Below are positions 31,689 through 39,996 of a DNA stretch of 64,000 bases, in pieces (the stretch's first letter is position 1; every line of letters begins with the position of its first letter). A program made the position numbers and the translations under genes. The DNA is from Sphingomonas sp. Its GTDB lineage: Bacteria > Pseudomonadota > Alphaproteobacteria > Sphingomonadales > Sphingomonadaceae. Under the pieces are notes generated by a model. That model was not told where the DNA came from. It did no database searches and saw nothing but the letters and a program-made list of their open reading frames with translations. The DNA is taken from NCBI RefSeq assembly GCF_017745215.1, contig NZ_JAGHZV010000001.1, forward strand, positions 486,893-550,892, in the 5' to 3' direction.

Positions 31689-31859
31689 TCAGGAGGTCGG
31701 ATCGGACGCGATCGTCGCGGTATCGCAAACGAAGGTGCCGCTGTTCGCGGTCACCGACATCGGCACGATCGACATTTGGGGCGCTGCCCATTCCGGCTTC
31801 GCCGCGTCCGCGTCCGAGCGGAGTTGGGCAGGGCGAGGATGAACGTGGTTTTCGGACAT
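31689..31859 (-). CDS. Candidate lasso-type RiPP precursor peptide
   Basis: 56 aa from the ATG at 31859 with GAGGG upstream; stop TGA at 31689-31691. The N-terminal part is hydrophilic (HVHPRPAQLRSDADAAKP). The segment EWAAPQMSIVPMSVT aligns residue for residue with the leader end of the paeninodin-type precursor: an aromatic, two residues, Pro, and Thr 13 residues after the aromatic. If cleavage follows the rule Thr at -2, the core is NSGTFVCDTATIASDPTS with Asp8 for an eight-residue ring and a C-terminal Ser that the kinase could phosphorylate. Asn as first core residue is unusual; Ala one residue earlier with Asp9 is an alternative. Possible promoter TTGTCA-17-TAAGGG at 31888-31916. Confidence 0.7.
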   Translation of the reverse strand: MSENHVHPRPAQLRSDADAAKPEWAAPQMSIVPMSVTANSGTFVCDTATIASDPTS

Positions 31860-32026
31860 TGCACAATCCCTCTGTCGGCCGTTGGCGCCCTTACCCAAGC
31901 AGTCAGGGCATGACAAGATGAGCAGGCCGCCCGTGGCTCGAAACCGGCAGCGCTTTCGAGATCGCGCCGGCCCGAGCCCGCCGAGGTCGGCCCGGCCGGG
32001 CCCGCGGTCGTCGCGCGCGGCCCGAC

Positions 32027-33241
32027 TCACGCCGCGCCGGTCGAGACTCGCTCGGACGGGTCCGGAACCCGGGTGCGCGACAACCACCGCACGGTGGCTA
32101 ACGAGAGCAGGAGCAGCGGCAGCAAGGCCAGGATCGCGTGATCGGGATTGCCGGTTCGCGCGAGGAGTGCCCCCGCGAGCAGGGGGCCCAGCACCGCGCC
32201 GAATCGCCCGACGCTCACCGCGAAGCCTGTACCCGTGCCGCGTACCGTCCGCGGGTAGAGATCGGTCGCGACCCCATAGAGCAGGAACTGGCCGCCGCTC
32301 AGGAAGAAACCGAGCCCGAAGGAGGCCGCCGCGGCGGCCAGCTCGGCGCGTCCCGCGACGAGCATCAGCAGCACGCTCGCGATCATGCCGGCCCAGGCCA
32401 GGCCATGGACCACCGTCGCGTTCAGGCGGCGCGCGAGGGCACCGAAGGCGAAGCCGCTCGCCGCGCCGCCGAGGGTGAGCGTCATCACGATCCGCCCGGT
32501 CGCGGCACGGTCGAAGTCGCGGGCGATCATCAGCGATGGCAGCCAGTTGACCATCATCGCGACCGAGATCGCGACGCACAGGGTCGTGACCCAGAGCAGT
32601 GCGGTCGGCACCGCGCGCTGCTCGCCTGTCAGCGCGAAGCCAACGGTGGTCTCGCGGGGGCGGTCGCCGCTATTCGGCGGGAAGGCGGGCAGGAGGAACT
32701 GGCAGGCAAGCGCGACCAGCAGCGGCGCGAGGCCGCCGATCCAGAACATCGCCTGCCAGGAGAGGCCGGGCATCGTCACGGTGAGCGCCCCGAGAAAGGC
32801 GCCGCCGAACGGCATCGCCGAGCCGAGCATCGTCACGCGCGTCGTGGTCCTGCCTGCCGGGCTCGTCTCGTTCACCAGCGCCAGGATGTTGGGAAGCGCG
32901 CCGCCGAGCCCCAGCCCAGCGAGGAAGCGCATCGCGAGCAGCGCAGGCAGGTCGCGGATCAGCGCGCTGGCGATGCTGAACAGCCCCAGCACGACCAGCG
33001 ACGCCACCAGTACCCGCCGCCGCCCGGCGAGGTCGGCGATGCGTCCGCCGGCCAGCGCGCCGATCAGCAGCCCGATCCCCGCTGCGCCGAACACCCAGCC
33101 GACCTGCTGCGCGCCCAGCCCCAGCACCCGCGAGAGGTGCGGCGCGGCGACGCCGGCGACCAGCATGTCATAGCCTTCGCACAGCCCCGTTGCGAAGCAG
33201 AGCGCGAAGACGCGCCCCGCCGACACAGGCGGCTCGCTCAC
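32027..33241 (-). CDS. MFS transporter of the acid/aromatic carrier type
   Basis: 404 aa from GTG 33241, which overlaps the stop of the Fe-S protein gene (GTGA). About 12 membrane segments. The first helix carries FCEGYDMLVAGVAAPHL-like residues (Asp in helix 1), followed by GGRIADLAGRRRVLVASL and RFLAGLGLGGALPNILALVNE, which fits the aromatic acid:proton symporter group. Loop sequences between helices 6 and 7 are short. Last gene of the operon TonB receptor - Fe-S protein - MFS, and so probably imports the same ligand, or its product, across the inner membrane. Confidence 0.85.
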   Translation of the reverse strand: MSEPPVSAGRVFALCFATGLCEGYDMLVAGVAAPHLSRVLGLGAQQVGWVFGAAGIGLLIGALAGGRIADLAGRRRVLVASLVVLGLFSIASALIRDLPALLAMRFLAGLGLGGALPNILALVNETSPAGRTTTRVTMLGSAMPFGGAFLGALTVTMPGLSWQAMFWIGGLAPLLVALACQFLLPAFPPNSGDRPRETTVGFALTGEQRAVPTALLWVTTLCVAISVAMMVNWLPSLMIARDFDRAATGRIVMTLTLGGAASGFAFGALARRLNATVVHGLAWAGMIASVLLMLVAGRAELAAAAASFGLGFFLSGGQFLLYGVATDLYPRTVRGTGTGFAVSVGRFGAVLGPLLAGALLARTGNPDHAILALLPLLLLSLATVRWLSRTRVPDPSERVSTGAA

Positions 33242-34239
33242 GAGGCGTCGCCCTGCGCGGCCTGCGCCTCGCGGCGGCGCGCCATCTTGACCAGCAGATT
33301 GTCCGCCACCCCCGGCCGCGCCCAGGGGCAGACCGCGATGCAGATCGCGCAGCCGGCGTGGTCGGCGAAATACGGGATGCACTTGTCGAAATCGACGTAC
33401 CAGCGCTCGACTCCGCGCACCCATTGCTTCTCTTCCGAGATCGCGCCCGGCGGGCAGGCATCGGTGCAGACGCGGCAATGGGCGCAGAAGCCGTCCGATC
33501 CGAACTCGTCGGGCCCGTCGAGCGACAGCGGCATGTCGGTGGTGACCCCTGCCAGCCGCAGGTTCGATCCATAGCTTCGGTTGATCAGCGAGCCATGCTT
33601 GCCGAGCTCGCCGAGCCCCGCGTCGATCGCCGCCGGGATCAGCAGCAGCGACGCGGCGCGCGGGCCGGGGAAGGGCTTCGCCATATAGCCCTGCCGCCGG
33701 ATCCAGTTCGCCAGCGCATAGCTGGTGCGCGTGCCGCGGGCATATTGGCGGCCGACCTCGGTGATCCCGCGCCCGCTCTCGGGGCTGTCGGTCACCTGGC
33801 GCAGCTCCTCATAGTCGTGCGCGATGCCGAGGACGATGACGTTGGGCTCGTCGACCGAATAGCCGTCGACGATATAATGGTCCTTCATCGCCGTCGCGCC
33901 GAACAGATCGGCTTCATTGTCGAGGGCGAAGGCGCGGGCGAGCGTCGCCCAGGCCTCTGGCGTGCGGTCGGCGCGCTCGGAGTTGACGGGCTCGAGGTCG
34001 GGGTAGGTGTTGGCGGCGGCGAAGGCCGCGGTCGCCGCGTCGTTCACGCGGCAGCCCGCGCTCGCGATCGCCTGGAGCGCGCCGAACGGATGCTGGTCCG
34101 CCGGGTGCCAGAAGAAGGGCGAGGCCCGCCGCGGCTCGCGCTCGCCGAGCCCGTTGATCGTGTTGCCCGATGCCGTGCCCGGCCAGGAAGCCGTGACCTG
34201 GTCCGAAGGCGTGTAGCTGCGCGGTTCGCGTCGTGCCAT
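33238..34239 (-). CDS. Reductive-dehalogenase/QueG-like double 4Fe-4S protein
   Basis: 333 aa from the ATG at 34239 with GGGAGGACGCG upstream. The C-terminal third has two cluster-binding motifs, FCAHCRVCTDACPPGAI and CAICIAVCPWARPG, eight Cys in total. Before them IRRQGYMAKPFPG, LLIPAAIDAGLGELGKHGSLI and YGSNLRLAGVTTDMPL match the cobalamin-binding domain shared by reductive dehalogenases and epoxyqueuosine reductase. It lacks a Tat signal and the ferredoxin-reductase fusion of the respiratory-independent aerobic enzymes, and at 333 aa is shorter than typical RdhA. It sits between a TonB receptor and an MFS carrier, which argues for catabolism and against tRNA modification. Substrate and need for B12 are open. 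Confidence 0.8.
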   Translation of the reverse strand: MARREPRSYTPSDQVTASWPGTASGNTINGLGEREPRRASPFFWHPADQHPFGALQAIASAGCRVNDAATAAFAAANTYPDLEPVNSERADRTPEAWATLARAFALDNEADLFGATAMKDHYIVDGYSVDEPNVIVLGIAHDYEELRQVTDSPESGRGITEVGRQYARGTRTSYALANWIRRQGYMAKPFPGPRAASLLLIPAAIDAGLGELGKHGSLINRSYGSNLRLAGVTTDMPLSLDGPDEFGSDGFCAHCRVCTDACPPGAISEEKQWVRGVERWYVDFDKCIPYFADHAGCAICIAVCPWARPGVADNLLVKMARRREAQAAQGDAS

Positions 34240-34250
34240 CGCGTCCTCCC

Positions 34251-36494
34251 TCAGAAGCTGACCGCGGCGCGCACGCCGAACTGGCGCGGCGGCAGCGGCA
34301 CGACGAACACGTCCCCGCCGACCAGCGGGTCGCTGGACGGGAAGGTGGCGTCGAAGGTGTCGAACAGATTGTTGACGAAGGCAGTCAACCGTACGCCGTG
34401 CCCCGCGTCGAAGCTGATGCTCGCATTGACGCGGTCGTAGGAAGGCGCGGTCAACTGGTCGCCCGACTTGGAAGCGCGGGTGTTGTCCTGGATGATGATC
34501 GAATCGACGAACCGATATTCCGCATGGAAATCGAGCCCGCGCTCGCCGACCAGCGGCAGGTGATAGTCCGCCGCCGCGAACGCCGTCGTCTCGGGGACAT
34601 TCTCGAACGGCGTGCCCGAGAAGTCGGTCTTGTCGGTGGGCGTGAACACGCGAACGAAGCTGTCGAAGCGCGAGCGCGAATAGGAAAGCGCGCCGCGCAG
34701 CCGCAGCCCCTCCACCGGCCGTATCGAGAGCTCGGCCTCGAGCCCCGTCACATGGCTGCCCGCGGCATTCTCGACCACGCTCACCGGGGTCGGGCCGCCG
34801 CCCGGATCGGGGATGACGTTGGTCACCTGCTGGTTGCGGATCTCGATCCGGTAGAGCGCGAGGTTGAAGGTCAGCGCCTGGTCGCGCGTGGCGGCCTTCA
34901 AGCCCAGCTCGTAGTTCTGCGAGGATTCGTCGGCATAGGGCGAATTGGCTGCGGCACTGCCTGATCGGTTGATGCCGCCGGCCTTCCAGCCCTCGGCATA
35001 GGTGGCATAGGCGAGCACGCCGGGCGTCAGCTTGTACGAGGCAGAGGCCATCCACGAGAAGTTGCTGTACTTGGCGCGCGCGTCGCGGTGCACCGGCTGC
35101 TTCACGTTGAGCGGCGGGCCGAACACCTGGCCGCGATCGCCGGTGCCGACCACCGCTTCGTGCGACCAGCGCCCGCCGGCGGTGAGCTCCACCTTGTCGG
35201 TGACCTGCCAGCTGGCCTGGCCGAACGCCGCATAGCCGTCGCGGTCGTCGATGTGGTTCTCGTAGATGTAGAGCGCGGCGGGGAAGGGGACGGTGCCCGG
35301 CCCGACGCGGCGATAGCGGTCGAAGTCCTGATCCTGGCTGAAATAATAGCCGCCGACCAGCCAGTCGACCGGCCCGGCGCTGCCGTTCAGCCGCAGCTCC
35401 TGGCTCTTGAACTTCTGCCGGGTCTGGACGTCGAGCGTCGCGCCCTTGAAGGTCTGCGGGGTAGTCGAGACCGGCGGGAAGGCCGGCAGCGTCGCGGTCT
35501 GCTGGACACTGATCCGGCTGTCCATGTCGGTGAACACGTCGGCGCTCGAATAGCGGTAGCCGGTGATCGACGTCAGCGTGATCCCGCCGCCTAGCTCGGC
35601 CGAGACGTTGAGCTGGACGCCGTGGTTCGACTTGTTGTCGGGCGCGTCCTGGTCGACCACGCTCTCGTAGCGGTGCGTGGCGAGGCGCACGCCGCGGATC
35701 GCTTCATTGTAGTTGCGGTTGGTATAGTCGCCGACCAGCATCACTTCGATGCCCTCGGCCGGCAGCCAGCGCAGCACGCCGCGCACCGCGGTCTGGCGCG
35801 ACCAGTCCTGGTGTCCGCCGAGCACGATGTTGTCGAGATAGCCGTCGGTGCGGCTATGCTGCAGGCTGACTCCGGCATAGAGGCCATCGGTCACCGGGCC
35901 GCTGACCGAGCCCGCCGCGCGAACGCTGCCGAACTCGGCCGCCTCGAGCTCGGCGCGCCCGCGCAGTTCTTCGCCCGGGCGCCGGCTGACGAGGTTGATC
36001 GCGCCGCCCTGGGTGTTGCGGCCGAACAGCGTGCCCTGCGGCCCGCGCAGCACTTCGACGCGCTCGAGGTCGAGAAAGGCCATGTCGAAGCCGAGCTGAG
36101 GGATGTACATGCCGTCGAGGAACACGCCGACCGCAGGCTCGAGCCCCGCATTGAAGCCCACGCCGCGCATCGTGAGATAGGCGGCGTCGGCGCTGTTGTT
36201 GACGCTGCCAGGCGCGCTGAACAGCCCGGGTACTTCGCCATACAGGCCGTTCACGTCCTGAATGTCGCGGGTCTGGAGATCGGTGTCGCTCAGCGCGGTG
36301 ACGGCCAGCGGCACGTCCTGCAGCGTCTCGGCGCGCTTGCGCGCAGTGACGATGATGTCGTCGCCGCTGCCGCCCGCCGAATCGTCGCCGGCGACGGCGG
36401 TGGGCGTCTCGTTGGTCTGTGCGAAACAAGGCGCGGCCGCGACGAGCGCAACCAGCGACAGTCCGCCCGCAAGCGGAGTCCAATGGCTCTTCAT
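34251..36494 (-). CDS. TonB-dependent receptor of the dehalogenase-like operon
   Basis: 747 aa from the ATG at 36494 (GGAGGGGAAAACC upstream); a longer frame has no ribosome site. Signal peptide to about residue 24 (CFAQ), then the plug with DDIIVTARKRAETLQDVPLAVTAL, YLTMRGVGF and the conserved ERVEVLRGPQGTLFGRNTQGGAIN. A 600-residue barrel follows, ending in VRAAVSF with the terminal Phe expected for outer-membrane insertion. First gene of the operon with the Fe-S protein (11-base gap) and the MFS carrier. An 8-4-8 inverted repeat lies 116-135 bases upstream. Confidence 0.92.
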   Translation of the reverse strand: MKSHWTPLAGGLSLVALVAAAPCFAQTNETPTAVAGDDSAGGSGDDIIVTARKRAETLQDVPLAVTALSDTDLQTRDIQDVNGLYGEVPGLFSAPGSVNNSADAAYLTMRGVGFNAGLEPAVGVFLDGMYIPQLGFDMAFLDLERVEVLRGPQGTLFGRNTQGGAINLVSRRPGEELRGRAELEAAEFGSVRAAGSVSGPVTDGLYAGVSLQHSRTDGYLDNIVLGGHQDWSRQTAVRGVLRWLPAEGIEVMLVGDYTNRNYNEAIRGVRLATHRYESVVDQDAPDNKSNHGVQLNVSAELGGGITLTSITGYRYSSADVFTDMDSRISVQQTATLPAFPPVSTTPQTFKGATLDVQTRQKFKSQELRLNGSAGPVDWLVGGYYFSQDQDFDRYRRVGPGTVPFPAALYIYENHIDDRDGYAAFGQASWQVTDKVELTAGGRWSHEAVVGTGDRGQVFGPPLNVKQPVHRDARAKYSNFSWMASASYKLTPGVLAYATYAEGWKAGGINRSGSAAANSPYADESSQNYELGLKAATRDQALTFNLALYRIEIRNQQVTNVIPDPGGGPTPVSVVENAAGSHVTGLEAELSIRPVEGLRLRGALSYSRSRFDSFVRVFTPTDKTDFSGTPFENVPETTAFAAADYHLPLVGERGLDFHAEYRFVDSIIIQDNTRASKSGDQLTAPSYDRVNASISFDAGHGVRLTAFVNNLFDTFDATFPSSDPLVGGDVFVVPLPPRQFGVRAAVSF

Positions 36495-36609
36495 TATGGT
36501 TTTCCCCTCCACCCGAAGCCTCGGGCGGGCAAAGGATGGAGAGGCTTTGACAACGGAGGCAAGGGGCTTTCTGGGAGCGCCCGCGCAATTTCCGGGAGGG
36601 GCCTCACTT

Positions 36610-36648
36610 TTGTTGCCTGGCGGCAACAATGTAGTAACATACCTACAT
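36610..36648. promoter_or_regulatory. Nested inverted repeats upstream of the TonB operon
   Basis: TTGTTGCC-TGGC-GGCAACAA (36610-36629), perfect over eight bases per arm, directly followed by ATGTAG (36629-36634) and CTACAT (36643-36648). The AT-rich TATATC next to it could be promoter DNA. No regulator gene is adjacent. The rest of the gap 36495-36901 shows nothing else. Confidence 0.5.
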
Positions 36649-36901
36649 TTTATATCGGCTTTGGCCCGTTCTGATGGCCCATCCGGCTGTCACGGGAGGC
36701 GAATCGGAGGCACCGGCGGCCGGCGAGGTGGCGTGGAGAGCAGCGGCCGCGCATCATCCGGATCGGTGTCGATTTCCATTGTGCCGCGATGCCGGAATCA
36801 GGGAGACTGGCCGCCGCGGACTCAGGCAGTCAGGCGGCGCGTGGTCCGCGAACGAGCGACGCCGGACCGCTGCCCGCGACGACAAGCGATGGAGGGGGAC
36901 G

Positions 36902-38044
36902 ATGACGACCAAGGAGCGGATCGACGCACTGGTTGCCGGCCTGAACGCGAACCAGGCCAGCGACGCGGCGGCTGCAACCAGCGTGATCGCGACGAGCATG
37001 GTTCAGCTTTCCTATTTCGCCTACAACGAGCCGATCGACACCATTCCGAGCGATGTGGCGGATCCGGGCAAGGTCTTCCCGCCGATCAGCGACACGCACT
37101 GGCAATGCGTCTGGGGGCCGGTGATCGATAGCGACGACGGCAATCTGCTCTACGTCGCGGGCCTGTTCGCCGGCAGCGCCGACAACCCGATCCAGTCCTC
37201 GCCCTTCGCCGTGGCGGTGGTCAACCGCGGCACCGCTGCGCCCAGCGTCGAAGGGTTTCTCTCGGACCTCTACGAGGATGCGACGCCGGTTCCGCAGGAC
37301 CAATGGCTGAACGATCCCAATGCCTGGATCGCGAACGGCAGCGACTCCGCGCTCTCGACGGTCACGTCGCTCGTCTCGAACGGCAAGACGGTGCTCGACT
37401 ATCTCTGCGCGCTGTCGCCGGTCGACGGGCATGAGCCGGTCATCCTCGTCACCGGCCACAGCCTGGGCGGGTGCATCGCATCGGTGCTGGCGCCCTGGCT
37501 GGTCGCCAACCTGCCTGCCGCCAAGGCGGCCTGGCTGACTCTGATCACCTTCGCGGGGCCTACGGCAGGCAACCAGGGCTTTGCGGACGATCTGGTGGCC
37601 GCCTGTCCGCTGCGGCAGATCTACGTCAATCCGATGGATATCGTGCCGATGGCATGGTGGAACGTGAGCGCCATTCCGGACATCTATGGCTGGTGGTACA
37701 CCGATCCCGTGGTCTATGCATGGGCTGGGACGACGATCGCCGCGCTCGACGTGCTGGCCTACCCCTATGCGCCCGTACCCAGCAACATTCCGCCGCTGCC
37801 GGGGGCTTTCATCCAGCTGCAGGATCCGATCTTCGGGCTCGAATGGTTCCAGGAAGCCTATGCGCAGCATTCCTGCGCCAACTACATGCTGCTGATGGGG
37901 CTGGTGCCGCCCTACGCCTTCTCGGCCGACGCACCGCGGATGCAGCGGCTGGAGGATTCGCAGCGGGCGGCGCTGGAGGCAGTCGCGAGCGAGGGGCTGC
38001 ATCCGACGGTGCTTGGAAACGAGCGCGGCGTGCTCGCGCACTGA
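36902..38044 (+). CDS. Class 3 lipase-like alpha/beta hydrolase
   Basis: 380 aa from ATG 36902 (GGAGGGGGACG upstream). No signal peptide is visible. Nucleophile elbow VTGHSLGGCIASVLAPW (Ser near residue 185), then TFAGPTAGNQGFADD and the NPMDIVPMAWW segment providing the Asp, and a candidate His in YAQHSCANYM. These are the marks of fungal-type (class 3) lipases. An N-terminal helical part (MTTKERIDALVAGLNAN) precedes them. Upstream 230 bases contain no gene. Alone on the plus strand; divergent from the TonB operon, to which it may or may not be linked. Confidence 0.85.
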   Translation: MTTKERIDALVAGLNANQASDAAAATSVIATSMVQLSYFAYNEPIDTIPSDVADPGKVFPPISDTHWQCVWGPVIDSDDGNLLYVAGLFAGSADNPIQSSPFAVAVVNRGTAAPSVEGFLSDLYEDATPVPQDQWLNDPNAWIANGSDSALSTVTSLVSNGKTVLDYLCALSPVDGHEPVILVTGHSLGGCIASVLAPWLVANLPAAKAAWLTLITFAGPTAGNQGFADDLVAACPLRQIYVNPMDIVPMAWWNVSAIPDIYGWWYTDPVVYAWAGTTIAALDVLAYPYAPVPSNIPPLPGAFIQLQDPIFGLEWFQEAYAQHSCANYMLLMGLVPPYAFSADAPRMQRLEDSQRAALEAVASEGLHPTVLGNERGVLAH

Positions 38045-38287
38045 CGGCTCCGGTTTCGTTGCCGGCCGACGCCCGTCCTGACCGAGATCGCCTGGCGCCG
38101 TGCGCCGGCCGGCTCAGGACGCCGCGTTGGATCGATCAGGGCGAGCCCGAGCGCGACGAGCAGATCGTCGGCTGGATCACCAAGTCGTCGCGCTCGATCG
38201 CCTGCCATTGGCGCGGGCCGCACCCTTGGCGCGGCGGGCGGAGGGAGGCCGGGAGAAGGCCCGCCGCGGGGACGGTGTCCGCCGGGC

Positions 38288-39427
38288 CTATCCTCGAAGC
38301 GGGATGCGCACGGTGAAGGTGCTGCCTCTGCCCTGGCCTTCGCTGTGCACTGCGATCGTGCCGCCGTGCAGGCCGACCAGCTGATGCACCAGCGCCAGGC
38401 CGATGCCCAGGCCGCCTGCGGCCTGATCGCGGTGATCGTCGACCTGGGCAAAGATCTGGAAGATCCTGGCCTGCATCGCAGGCGGGATGCCGACGCCGTT
38501 GTCGCGCACCTCGATCTCGACCTGCTCGTCGTCGCGCCGCGCGGCGAGCGTCACCTCGCCGCCCTCGGGCGTATATCGCGCGGCGTTGTTGAGGAGGTTC
38601 GCGACGATCTGGGCCACACGGGTATGGTCGGCTTCCAGCCAGATCGGTTCGGTCGGAAGATCGAGGGCGAAGCTGTGGCCCGCGGCCTCGAGATTGGGCT
38701 GACTGGCCTCGATCGCCGAGCGTAGGATAGTGTCCAGCTGGACTCGCTCCTTCTGCAGCGAGATCTTGCCCTCGGTGATCCGCGAGATGTCGAGCAGATC
38801 CTCGATCAATCGCGACAGGTGGACGAGCTGGCGCTCCATGCGCTCCTTGACCAGTTCGGCCTGGTCGGCGGTGCGCGGCTTGCGAAGCAGGTGCATCCCG
38901 GCCAGCAGCGCCGCGACCGGATTGCGGAGCTCATGCCCCAGCACTGCGATGAACTCGTCCTTGCGGCGGTCGGCGTCCTTCAAGGCCTCGGACGCCGCTT
39001 CGAGAGCGTCGCGCTGGGCGGCGAGGAACTGGCGCTGGCGATACAGGTCGAAGAATATCTCGGCCTTGCTCCGGAGCACGTCACCCTCGATCGGCTTCTG
39101 GATGAAATCGACGGCGCCCGCCTCATAGCCGCGGAAGCGGCGCTGCGCATCGGCGACGCCGGCGGTCACGAAGATGATCGGTACGTGCCGCGTCCGTTCG
39201 TTGCCCCGCATGAACTCGGCAAGCTCGAAGCCGTCCATGCCGGGCATCTGAACATCGAGCAGCGCGAGCGCGACGTCGTGGCGCAGCAGCAGCTCGAGCG
39301 CCTCGTCGCCCGAACGCGCCTTGAGCAGGACGACCTCGTCGCGCCGAAGGAGCGCCTCGAGCGAGAGCAGATTCTCGTCCAGGTCGTCGACGAGGAGGAA
39401 ATGCACCGGTTCGATCCCGTTGCTCAT
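38288..39427 (-). CDS. Response-regulator/histidine-kinase hybrid (REC-HisKA-HATPase)
   Basis: 379 aa, no membrane segment. An N-terminal receiver domain (HFLLVDDLDENLLSLEALL with acidic pair, phospho-Asp in ALALLDVQMPGMDG, Lys in FIQKPIEG) is joined by a coiled coil to HisKA (RRKDEFIAVLGHELRNPVAAL, His near residue 163). The HATPase domain has NLLNNAARYTPEGG, DNGVGIPPAM and GGLGIGLALVHQLV. Receiver-first kinases can be phosphorylated by an upstream kinase before signalling on. Its ATG overlaps the CheB stop (ATGA). Last gene of a four-gene signalling operon. Confidence 0.9.
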   Translation of the reverse strand: MSNGIEPVHFLLVDDLDENLLSLEALLRRDEVVLLKARSGDEALELLLRHDVALALLDVQMPGMDGFELAEFMRGNERTRHVPIIFVTAGVADAQRRFRGYEAGAVDFIQKPIEGDVLRSKAEIFFDLYRQRQFLAAQRDALEAASEALKDADRRKDEFIAVLGHELRNPVAALLAGMHLLRKPRTADQAELVKERMERQLVHLSRLIEDLLDISRITEGKISLQKERVQLDTILRSAIEASQPNLEAAGHSFALDLPTEPIWLEADHTRVAQIVANLLNNAARYTPEGGEVTLAARRDDEQVEIEVRDNGVGIPPAMQARIFQIFAQVDDHRDQAAGGLGIGLALVHQLVGLHGGTIAVHSEGQGRGSTFTVRIPLRG

Positions 39428-39996
39428 GCAGTGGCTTCCATCAAGAATTGCGCGATTCCTGCGAGGGTTAGGGCGCGCGCGCTCGGGCACGCCTTGAGTG
39501 CCTCGATCGGCATGGTGTCGGCGTAGGCGGTGGCGGGTTCCTCGACCAGCGTCGTTCCCCCGGCGTCGGCCACGGCCTTGAGGCCGAGCGCTCCGTCGGC
39601 ATTGGCACCGGAGAGGATGATGCCGATGAGCGCCGCGCCGAACGCGTCCGCAGCGCTTTCGAAGAGCACGTCGATCGAGGGCCGCGAGTGCTGGACGGGT
39701 TCGTCGTTCGCGAGCGAGAGCGAGCCGTCGTTCTCGACGAGAAGGTGGTAGTCCGCGGGCGCGAAGTAGATGTTGCCGGCGAGCGCGGGCTCCTTGTCCT
39801 CGGCTTCGCGCACGACAAGCCGGCATTTGGCCTGGAACAGCGGGGCCAGGATGTTGCTGCGGTCTGCCGGCACATGGACGACGATCAGGATGGGCAGCGG
39901 ATAGTCGGCCGGCAGCGTCGGCAGGATCACCGAAAGCGCCTGGATCGCGCCCGCCGACGCGCCGATCGCCACCGCGCGGAAGGGAGTGCCGCTCAT
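39424..39996 (-). CDS. cheB: CheB-type protein-glutamate methylesterase (no receiver domain)
   Basis: 190 aa covering only the catalytic domain. Ser in AIGASAGAIQAL, His in VVHVPADRSN and Asp in LSGANADGALG give the triad; the last motif is usually G-M-G-x-D-G and is altered here. Without a receiver domain it is probably controlled by protein-protein contact and not by phosphorylation. Its start overlaps the CheR stop by four bases. No CheA, CheW or MCP is in the window, so it more likely adjusts the large kinase signalling system than flagellar chemotaxis. Confidence 0.88.
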   Translation of the reverse strand: MSGTPFRAVAIGASAGAIQALSVILPTLPADYPLPILIVVHVPADRSNILAPLFQAKCRLVVREAEDKEPALAGNIYFAPADYHLLVENDGSLSLANDEPVQHSRPSIDVLFESAADAFGAALIGIILSGANADGALGLKAVADAGGTTLVEEPATAYADTMPIEALKACPSARALTLAGIAQFLMEATA

